DNA of 25,611 bases, taken from assembly GCA_900548795.1 (NCBI GenBank), contig URLT01000014.1, forward strand, positions 1 to 25,611, read 5' to 3'. The DNA comes from an uncultured Eubacteriales bacterium. Its GTDB lineage: Bacteria; Bacillota; Clostridia; Oscillospirales; Oscillospiraceae. The stretch's first letter is position 1, and every line of letters begins with the position of its first letter. The notes beneath the pieces are model-generated. The model was not told where the DNA came from. It was given only the letters and a program-made list of their open reading frames with translations, and made no database searches. Below, piece by piece: positions 8,455 through 14,168 of this stretch. A program made the position numbers and the translations under genes.

Positions 8455-8655
8455 ATGACAATGCAGGAAGTGATCGCCCGCATCAACGAGCTGGCCAAGA
8501 AGGCCAAGGCCGAGGGGCTGACCGCCGAGGAGATGAAGGAGCGCGAGGCGCTTCGCAATCGTTACATTGCCTCCGTGCGGGAAAATCTGTCCGCTCAGCT
8601 CGACAACACCGTGATCGTCGAGCCGGACGGCACGCGCCACAAGCTCAGGAGCTGA
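8455..8655 (+). CDS. DUF896 (UPF0291/YnzC-like) small protein
   Basis: Protein of 66 aa with the DUF896 pattern: an N-terminal helix pair (MQEVIARINELAKKAK, GLTAEEMKEREALRNRYI) and a short tail NTVIVEPDGTRHKLR. The family is a small conserved Firmicute protein; in Bacillus subtilis ynzC belongs to the SOS-associated yneA operon, but its function is unclear. I chose the third ATG (8455), since GGGAG (8441-8445) is 9 bases away; ATGs at 8446 and 8449 are too close to that site. The gene is divergent from the flavoprotein operon and stops only 4 bases from the stop of the convergent DUF1294 gene. Confidence 0.88.
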   Translation: MTMQEVIARINELAKKAKAEGLTAEEMKEREALRNRYIASVRENLSAQLDNTVIVEPDGTRHKLRS

Positions 8656-8659
8656 CCGC

Positions 8660-8932
8660 TCAGAGGAAGATCAGCACGATCGCAGCGACCCAGAGCGCGC
8701 TGAGCAACGGCATGAATGCAACAAAATACCAATGCTTGGTCTTGTGGCGGAAGAGATACATCCCCAGCCACGCGCCGAATGCGCCGCCGAGTGCAGCCGT
8801 CAGAAAAAGGGTGCGCTCGGCAATGCGCCACTTGTGCCGCCGCGCGAGGGATTTATCCGCCCCCATCAAAAGCAGGGCGAGCAGATTCATGCCGAGCAGG
8901 TAGCAGGCAAAGGCCAGATCGATCGGTTCCAT
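8660..8932 (-). CDS. DUF1294 family small membrane protein
   Basis: Membrane protein of 90 aa with three to four hydrophobic segments. The DUF1294 core is clear: MGADKSLARRHKWRIAE, then LFLTAALGGAFGAWLGMYLFRHKTKH. Larger relatives fuse this domain to a cold-shock domain; this is the stand-alone form, and its function is unknown. I chose ATG 8932 because AAAGGA lies 8 bases upstream; ATG 8941 is an alternative. Expression is likely driven by the promoter at 8977-9005, whose transcript would begin with a stem-loop (8948-8965) right before the ribosome binding site. Confidence 0.85.
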   Translation of the reverse strand: MEPIDLAFACYLLGMNLLALLLMGADKSLARRHKWRIAERTLFLTAALGGAFGAWLGMYLFRHKTKHWYFVAFMPLLSALWVAAIVLIFL

Positions 8933-8947
8933 AAGCTCCATCCTTTC

Positions 8948-8965
8948 GGGGGCGCAAGCGCCCCC
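8948..8965 (-). promoter_or_regulatory. GC-rich 5' stem-loop in DUF1294 leader
   Basis: Perfect inverted repeat GGGGGCG / CGCCCCC with a 4-base loop. On the minus strand it would start about 4-5 bases from the predicted 5' end of the transcript and end just before the AAAGGA ribosome binding site. It has no T-run, so it is not a terminator in that direction. It could protect the mRNA 5' end or influence ribosome access. Confidence 0.6.
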
Positions 8966-8976
8966 AGCTCCATCAT

Positions 8977-9005
8977 ATTGTAGCATCAACCGACGCGGCT
9001 GTCAA
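8977..9005 (-). promoter_or_regulatory. Consensus sigma-A promoter for DUF1294
   Basis: On the minus strand, TTGACA (9000-9005), a 17-base spacer, and TACAAT (8977-8982). Predicted start at about 8969-8970. Confidence 0.75.
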
Positions 9006-9086
9006 GGAATCGCCCGGCTTTGTCCGATCCGGGCAGAAATTGGCACGCTCCGTCGCATTCTGAAGAAAAGGCGGTACGCTTCGATT

Positions 9087-9542
9087 TTGAAAAAAAGAAC
9101 CGTTTTGCTCCTGCTGGCTGTTGCTCTTGCGCTGCTGCTGGCGCTGTCGGTCTGGCTGTGCGTGCGCTTTGTCCGGCTCTATTCCAGCTCGTCCGATCTG
9201 CCGCCCGCCGTCGGGCAGGACAGCGACCGGCTCGCCGTGGAGGGCTATGTCCGGCAGAGCTGGCCGGAATACGGCTGCTCCTACGACGCGCAGAGCGCCA
9301 CGCTGACCGTCACGCGCACGTCTGCTCTGAGCTATGAGACAGCCGTTTCCGGCGGTGCAAGGATCTACTGCGACGAGACGGCGCCGCAGACCTATCAGGC
9401 AACCGCAGAGCTTCTGCGGCTGGACGTCATGGCGCAGCTCGCCATGGACAGGCTGACCGTCGTGCTCCGCTATGACAGCACGGACGGCAGGCCGATCTTT
9501 ACCGTTTCCAGCTCCGGCGAGGTCTGGACATGCTGGGAATAA
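9087..9542 (+). CDS. Membrane-anchored or secreted hypothetical protein
   Basis: Protein of 151 aa beginning at TTG (MKKRTVLLLLAVALALLLAL...). The N terminus has two Lys and an Arg followed by a hydrophobic segment of about 24 residues with no clear cleavage site or lipobox, so it may be an uncleaved signal anchor. The rest is a small extracytoplasmic domain containing two cysteines (in YCDET and WTCWE). I do not recognise the family. A start here has only a weak, distant purine run (AAAAGG) upstream, so the start is uncertain. It lies 15 bases before the gtrA-like gene and heads a plus-strand operon; I saw no convincing promoter in the 80 bases upstream. Confidence 0.65.
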   Translation: MKKRTVLLLLAVALALLLALSVWLCVRFVRLYSSSSDLPPAVGQDSDRLAVEGYVRQSWPEYGCSYDAQSATLTVTRTSALSYETAVSGGARIYCDETAPQTYQATAELLRLDVMAQLAMDRLTVVLRYDSTDGRPIFTVSSSGEVWTCWE

Positions 9543-9557
9543 TCCTCGGAGGAAACC

Positions 9558-10013
9558 ATGTGGAAAAAAATCAAAGGCTTATTTGACGCCAAAATGCTGC
9601 GGTTCCTGCTCGTGGGCGTGGTGAACACTCTGTTTGGCACGACGCTGATGTTCGTGCTTTATAACTGCTGGCTCGAGGCCTACGGCAGCACCGGCTACTG
9701 GATCTCCTCGGCCGCGAACTATTTTTTCGGCAGCATTTTGAGCTATTTTCTCAATAAATACTTCACCTTCCGCAACCGCGAGCGCGGCTGGCGGCCGGTT
9801 CTGCGCTTCGCGCTGAACATCAGCGCCTGCTATCTGCTCGCCTATGGCGGTGCAAAGCAGCTCATGCTCCTGCTTCTGGCAAATTCCGCGCCGAAGCTGC
9901 GCGACAACGCCGCCATGCTCGTCGGAATGGGGCTGTTCGTCGTTCTCAATTACCTCGGTCAGCGTCTGTTTGCCTTCCGCGAGGGCAGCGGGCGCACGGA
10001 GGACGGCGTATGA
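9558..10013 (+). CDS. GtrA-like family membrane protein
   Basis: Protein of 151 aa with four predicted membrane helices and the GtrA signature: an N-terminal helix FLLVGVVNTLFGTTLMFVLY, then SYFLNKYFTFRN, and a C-terminal NYLGQRLFAFR. GtrA proteins are proposed to help move undecaprenyl-linked sugars across the membrane or assist wall and teichoic-acid glycosylation. GGAGG lies just upstream. Its stop overlaps the start of the phosphoesterase gene (ATGA, 10010-10013), so the two are coupled. No glycosyltransferase partner is adjacent, which leaves its donor unknown. Confidence 0.9.
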   Translation: MWKKIKGLFDAKMLRFLLVGVVNTLFGTTLMFVLYNCWLEAYGSTGYWISSAANYFFGSILSYFLNKYFTFRNRERGWRPVLRFALNISACYLLAYGGAKQLMLLLLANSAPKLRDNAAMLVGMGLFVVLNYLGQRLFAFREGSGRTEDGV

Positions 10014-11374
10014 GCAAGATCACCGCGATCCTCGCCGCATTCTGTCTGTTCCTCAGCTCGAGCGGGCTGGCCGCTCCGCACCCCGGCCGCGTTTCTCCGG
10101 TGCGCATTCTGCTTGCCTCGGATTTTCAAAACGCCTGCGGCGACGATCCCCATCTCTATGACCAGACGCCGATCGACGAGCAGCCGCGCGCGCAGGCCGT
10201 GCGGGCGCTGCTCCAGTCCGTGGCCGGCTCCGGCGAGAAGCCGGACGCAGTTTGCTTTGTCGGCGACTACGGAGACCATCCTGCCGACGCCGTCTCCGCC
10301 GACGGCAGCCTCATCGGCACGGCCGAGGAGGGCATCGGCTATCTGACGCAGCAGCTCGACGTTTATTTCGGCGTCGGCTATGCCGCCTCGCACACCCTGC
10401 TCTTCGCGCAGGGCAACCACGACCGCGCCGACACGCCTCAGCTCGCCTCCGACGGGCTCCAGCCCGCCTCAGACGACGCGCCCTATCTTGTCTACGTGGT
10501 CAACGAGGATCAATTCCCGTCGTATGAGGTCGACGAGACCGCGCGCGCGACCGTGCAGCAGACCGCCGACCGCATCCGCGCCGATCTGCAGGCGCTGGCC
10601 GACCGGGGCGAGCAGCGCCCGATCCTGTTTCTCAGCCACCTCCCGCTGCACCATTCCTCGCGCTACGACGGGCGTGACAACACCTACGCCAACCTGATCT
10701 TCCGCGCCGTCAACGACACCTGCGGCGCTCTGAACCTGTTTTATATCTACGGCCACAACCATACCGGCTCGGATTTCGAGAACAGTTGGGGCGGCGCAGT
10801 CAATTACGTCGCGCGCGGTCAGCTTCTCGACATCAATTTTGACGGCCATGACGCCGTCTCGCGCAACGACCATGAGCTGAACTTCACATATCTGAACGCC
10901 GGCTACATGGGCTACTCGGCCAGCACGGAAAACAACACGCTGACCATGACCGTCCTGACGCTGAGCGGCACGGACGTGACGATCAGCCGCTACTGCGCCG
11001 AGGGACTGTACACCCAGCCGGAATCACTGGGTCAGACCGATCCCCGCGTTCCGGAGCAGGGTGCCGTGGAGCCCTACCCGCTCACGGTGCCGCTGCACGG
11101 CGTCCTGTCCTGCACCGTTGAGACGGAGGCCGGGGTCGGCGGCAGCATCGAGCACATGGGCAGCTTCTACGTCGTGCATCCGCAGGAGGATTACAGCTTT
11201 GAGGACTGCGCCGTCGAGCCGGCGGGCCCCGCCGACGGCCGACTGCACGCTTCGCGTCACCTTTCGCGAGGACATCTGCTACAGCAGCCGGCTTGCGGAT
11301 GTGGACAAGGCGTCGTGGTACCACGAGAGCGTGGATTACGTTCTGAAAAAGCAGATCATGTCGGGAAGCGATGA
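10010..11374 (+). CDS. Secreted calcineurin-like metallophosphoesterase (frameshifted from its SLH part)
   Basis: Signal peptide (MSKITAILAAFCLFLSSSGLAA) followed by a calcineurin-type phosphoesterase. Metal-binding motifs in order: SDFQ (37-40, D38, where the family usually has DxH), GDYGD (85-89), GNHD (135-138), SHLP (209-212) and GHNH (248-251). These support a dimetal hydrolase outside the membrane; the substrate is not deducible. After about residue 409 the frame reads an unlike, Arg/Gly/His-rich tail and stops at 11374, while the adjacent frame continues with S-layer homology domains. A single extra base near 11222-11245 would explain this. The intact protein would be about 617 aa, surface-anchored. 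GGAGG precedes the ATG. It overlaps the gtrA-like gene. Confidence 0.82.
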   Translation: MSKITAILAAFCLFLSSSGLAAPHPGRVSPVRILLASDFQNACGDDPHLYDQTPIDEQPRAQAVRALLQSVAGSGEKPDAVCFVGDYGDHPADAVSADGSLIGTAEEGIGYLTQQLDVYFGVGYAASHTLLFAQGNHDRADTPQLASDGLQPASDDAPYLVYVVNEDQFPSYEVDETARATVQQTADRIRADLQALADRGEQRPILFLSHLPLHHSSRYDGRDNTYANLIFRAVNDTCGALNLFYIYGHNHTGSDFENSWGGAVNYVARGQLLDINFDGHDAVSRNDHELNFTYLNAGYMGYSASTENNTLTMTVLTLSGTDVTISRYCAEGLYTQPESLGQTDPRVPEQGAVEPYPLTVPLHGVLSCTVETEAGVGGSIEHMGSFYVVHPQEDYSFEDCAVEPAGPADGRLHASRHLSRGHLLQQPACGCGQGVVVPRERGLRSEKADHVGKR

Positions 11375-11864
11375 GCACGCCTTCGCGCCGGACGAGCCAA
11401 TGACCCGCGCCTCCTTCATCACGGCGCTGTGGCATCTCGCCGGCTCGCCGAGCGTCATTGCCACGCAGATCTATGACGACGTCCCGGCCGAAAGCTGGTA
11501 TGCCAAGGCCGTGACATGGGCGGAGCTTTGGAACATCACCCGCGCCGCCGACACGGACTACCGCTTCCGTCCCGATGCGCCGGTCACCCGCGAGGATATT
11601 GCCCGCAGCCTCGGCCGCTACGCGATGTACACCGGGCGAACCGTGCGCGACAGCGGCAATCTCGCAGATTTCTCTGACGGAGACGCAGTCAGCGCGGGCG
11701 CGCGGACGGAGTTTTCGTGGGCAGTCGAGAGCGGCCTTCTGAGCGCCTCGGACGACGGCCGCCTTGCGCCAAAGGAGGCAGCCACCCGCGCACAGGTCGC
11801 TGCGATCCTCATGCGCTTTGACCTGCGCTTCATGGGGCAGGCATCAAAGGCAGACGGATATTGA
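11238..11864 (+). pseudogene. C-terminal SLH-domain part of the phosphoesterase (frame +1)
   Basis: This frame has no start codon with a ribosome binding site and only makes sense as the continuation of the upstream phosphoesterase. It encodes three S-layer homology repeats: LADVDKASWYHESVDYV...FAPDEPMTRASFITALW, YDDVPAESWYAKAVTWA...FRPDAPVTREDIARSL, and LADFSDGDAVSAGARTEFSWAVESGLL...APKEAATRAQVAAILMRF. SLH repeats bind pyruvylated wall polysaccharide. The shift is by one base; skipping one G at 11237/11238 or one C in the preceding run restores a single frame. This could be a true mutation, a sequencing or assembly error, or less likely a programmed shift. Confidence 0.8.
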
Positions 11865-11890
11865 CTTTCCATGCGCTCCTGTGTTATAAT
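11861..11890 (+). promoter_or_regulatory. Promoter of the PAP2 gene
   Basis: TTGACT (11861-11866) overlaps the stop of the SLH frame, followed by an 18-base spacer and a perfect TATAAT (11885-11890). Predicted transcript start is about 11897, inside the hairpin's left arm. Confidence 0.7.
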
Positions 11891-11923
11891 CACCTCGATT
11901 CTAACTGATCGAGGTGATTTTTT
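11891..11923 (+). terminator. Rho-independent terminator overlapping the PAP2 promoter and RBS
   Basis: Perfect 9-bp stem CACCTCGAT (11891-11899) / ATCGAGGTG (11908-11916), an 8-base loop, and six T's ending right at the ATG of the PAP2 gene. The right arm contains the GAGGTG ribosome binding site. Read-through transcripts from the SLH gene would fold it and terminate or hide the RBS; transcripts from 11897 lack most of the left arm. Confidence 0.7.
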
Positions 11924-12622
11924 ATGCTCCGACGCAATTGGCGTCGCTTCATTCCGATCTATGCGATCCTTCCGCTGCTCACGACCGGACTGATGAATCT
12001 ATTCGCCTACAGCGTCCCAAAGCTGCTTCAGCTTCTCTTCGGCTCAGCGCGTACATATGACCTGACCGAACTGTTCGACCTGCTGGTTCCCTTCCGCCCG
12101 GGCTGGGTGTGGGTCTATGTTGCGACCTTCCTTTTCTGGGTCTATCAATACACGACCGTCGCGCGCGAAAGCCCCGAGCGCGCGTGCCGGCTGGCCGCCG
12201 CAGATTTCATTGCAAAGCTTGTGTGCTTCCTCTGCTTCGTCATCACGCCGACGGTCAACGTTCGTCCCGAGGTCACGGTCGGCGGCGCGACCGGGCTCCT
12301 GATGCGTTTCATCTTCTGGATCGACACGCCGACGAATCTGTTCCCGTCGATCCACTGCTTTGTCTCGTGGCTCGGCACCCGCTGCCTCTATGACACGAAG
12401 AACCTGCGCCACCCGGTCTTCACGCGTCTGGCCTGCACCGTCGGCACGCTGCTCGTCTTCCTCTCAACGCTCTTCATCAAGCAGCACGTGCTTTGGGACG
12501 TCTTCGCGGGCGTTGCCGTCGCCGAATACGGCTATCTGATCGCCAAATACTCGCCCATTACCAAGCTGTTCGGCAAGCTCGACCGGCGCTTCATGGGCAC
12601 GAGAATGGTCGAGATCCTATAA
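11924..12622 (+). CDS. PAP2-superfamily membrane phosphatase
   Basis: Polytopic membrane protein of 232 aa (about six helices). The acid-phosphatase motifs are visible: NLFPSIHCFVSW with PSIH at 141-144 and KQHVLWDVFAGV with H188 and D192. The first-motif RP pair may be represented by VRP near 113-115 or is weak. Such enzymes dephosphorylate lipid pyrophosphates or phosphatidic-type lipids at the membrane; undecaprenyl-pyrophosphate recycling is one possibility. GAGGTG lies 7 bases before the ATG, separated by a T-run that belongs to the upstream terminator. It has its own TATAAT promoter and is followed by a strong hairpin. Confidence 0.88.
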   Translation: MLRRNWRRFIPIYAILPLLTTGLMNLFAYSVPKLLQLLFGSARTYDLTELFDLLVPFRPGWVWVYVATFLFWVYQYTTVARESPERACRLAAADFIAKLVCFLCFVITPTVNVRPEVTVGGATGLLMRFIFWIDTPTNLFPSIHCFVSWLGTRCLYDTKNLRHPVFTRLACTVGTLLVFLSTLFIKQHVLWDVFAGVAVAEYGYLIAKYSPITKLFGKLDRRFMGTRMVEIL

Positions 12623-12626
12623 GCTC

Positions 12627-12669
12627 AAAGCAAGCAGCCCGGCGGATTGGCCGTCGGGCTGCTTGCTTT
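12627..12669. terminator. Bidirectional terminator between PAP2 and zinc-ribbon genes
   Basis: A 19-bp stem (12627-12645 with 12651-12669) with one G-T wobble and a 5-base loop. It has AAA at its left and TTT at its right end, so it can serve both converging genes (plus-strand PAP2 ending at 12622, minus-strand gene ending at 12714). Confidence 0.8.
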
Positions 12670-12713
12670 CGTCATGCTGGTTTTATCAATATAATACGGT
12701 GTATAATATGGTG

Positions 12714-13997
12714 TTAATACTGCACGCGGACGATGCAGATGTATTCCATGCCGTTGTAGGTGATGACGATCTCGGTCGTGCCGGGTGAGAGCGCCACGAC
12801 CTCGTTGTCGATGATCGAGCAGACGGACGGGTCGACCACTTTATAGCTCGCGCCGTCAACGTGCTCGCCAAAGTCGTTATAAAGATAGAGCATGAAGGAC
12901 TCGCCGACGCTGACCGTTGCGTCCGTGATCTCCAGATGCGCCGTGCCCTCGGCATCGCCGCTGAAATCGCAGATCACGTTGATGCGCGCGGTCTTGCCGC
13001 CGACCTCGGCCACGATCGTCACCGTTCCCTCGTCGATCGCCGTGACCAGACCCGTCTTGTCGATCGTCGCAGTCTCCGGGTCGTTGGTCGACCAGTTGAC
13101 CGTGTAGCCCTCCGGCAGGTTGATGACCTCGAGCTGCTTCTGCGCGCCCTCGCCCGTGAGCGTAATGTCCTTGGAGTAGTTCAGCTCGGGCTTATAGCCG
13201 CTCGGCAGCGCGTCGGGCATTGTCTCCGTCGTCGTCGGCATCTCAAAATCGCACATCACCGTGCAGTATGCTTTTTTGCTCCCGCAGCTCACGACGATCG
13301 ACGTCTCTCCGGTTGAGACGGCGCTGATCTTGAATACGACGTATTTCATATCCGCCTCGGCCGAGGTTCGCGCCTCCGGGCTGACCGTTGCGACAGACTC
13401 GTTCTCGCTGCTGCAATAGACCGTCTCGCCGCAATCGCCGTTGATGGCGATCTTCAGCTCGCGGAGCTGACCCACCTCGTTGAAGTCGATGCGGTTGGGC
13501 GAAAGCTCGAGCTGCTCACAGCGCTCGGTGGCGTCCGTATTCGGATAGACGATCTCGTGCTTGAGCTTGTCCTCCAGCCCGGGCCAGTAGCCCAGCAGGT
13601 CGCCGATGAAATAGGTCATCACGAGCACGGCCATCAGCAGGAAGAGCACCGTTGCGATCAGGAAGCCACGATTGCCCTTTTCCGGCTGCTCCGGCGGCTG
13701 CGGCTCGGCCGGCTTTTTCTTTTTCTTCTTTTTCGGCTGCTTCGGCTTCTCCGGCAGCTCAGGCTGCTCCCCGGTCTGCTCCGTCTCCTCGAGCGGCTCC
13801 TCGACCGGCTCTTTGGCCGCCTCCGGCGGCAGCTCCGGCATTGCGGTATGCTCTCTCGGCTGCTCGGAAAGACCGGTCAGCTCCTGCGGAGCTGCCTCAC
13901 TGACCGGCTGGCTGTGATTTCCGCCGCAGAGCGGGCAGCAGGGATCCTCTGCGGAATAAACTGTGCCGCAATAGCGGCAAACGACTTTTAACTCCAT
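12714..13997 (-). CDS. Zinc-ribbon membrane protein with extracellular Ig-like (BIG2-like) domains
   Basis: Protein of about 427 aa. Layout: an N-terminal zinc ribbon (C7, C10, C21, C24; CRYCG...CCPLCG), a Pro/Glu-rich linker ending in a run of seven lysines (about 89-95), one transmembrane helix (about 110-132), then about 290 extracellular residues with bacterial Ig-like motifs, for example SSENESVATVSPE and WSTNDPETATIDKTGLVTA. Family unnamed to me; similar layouts are common in Oscillospiraceae. ATG 13997 is preferred: a promoter at 14062-14090 would start transcription near 14055, excluding the in-frame starts at 14066 and 14090. Divergent to the pseudokinase gene, with which it shares an architecture. 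Function unknown; a sensor or wall-binding role is a guess. Confidence 0.8.
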   Translation of the reverse strand: MELKVVCRYCGTVYSAEDPCCPLCGGNHSQPVSEAAPQELTGLSEQPREHTAMPELPPEAAKEPVEEPLEETEQTGEQPELPEKPKQPKKKKKKKPAEPQPPEQPEKGNRGFLIATVLFLLMAVLVMTYFIGDLLGYWPGLEDKLKHEIVYPNTDATERCEQLELSPNRIDFNEVGQLRELKIAINGDCGETVYCSSENESVATVSPEARTSAEADMKYVVFKISAVSTGETSIVVSCGSKKAYCTVMCDFEMPTTTETMPDALPSGYKPELNYSKDITLTGEGAQKQLEVINLPEGYTVNWSTNDPETATIDKTGLVTAIDEGTVTIVAEVGGKTARINVICDFSGDAEGTAHLEITDATVSVGESFMLYLYNDFGEHVDGASYKVVDPSVCSIIDNEVVALSPGTTEIVITYNGMEYICIVRVQY

Positions 13998-14061
13998 ATT
14001 CTCCACGCAAAACTGCGCTAAAAGCTCCTTTCGCGCCCGTATCTCGAGCTGAGTTTTCCCT

Positions 14062-14090
14062 ATCATATCATTTTCTTTGGAATATGGCAA
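14062..14090 (-). promoter_or_regulatory. Promoter of the zinc-ribbon/Ig-like gene
   Basis: On the minus strand, TTGCCA (14085-14090), a 17-base spacer, and TATGAT (14062-14067). Predicted start near 14055, about 58 bases before the chosen ATG. Confidence 0.6.
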
Positions 14091-14098
14091 GAATCTTA

Positions 14099-14128
14099 TT
14101 GATTTTTTTGAAAAAATGTCATAGTATA
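14099..14128 (+). promoter_or_regulatory. Possible promoter of the pseudokinase gene
   Basis: TTGATT (14099-14104), an 18-base spacer and TAGTAT (14123-14128) in an AT-rich stretch. Weak match; other registers in the same AT-rich block are possible. Confidence 0.35.
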
Positions 14129-14168
14129 TATTTGTGAGAAGTTGAGCTTTTTAAGGAGGCGTTATAGA

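Noticed and set aside
11222..11245. Programmed frameshift joining phosphoesterase and SLH parts
   Set aside because: No typical slippery heptamer, and a +1 shift would be needed; an indel or sequencing error is simpler.
13998..14090. Longer N terminus for the zinc-ribbon protein
   Set aside because: The promoter at 14062-14090 would place these codons upstream of the transcript start.
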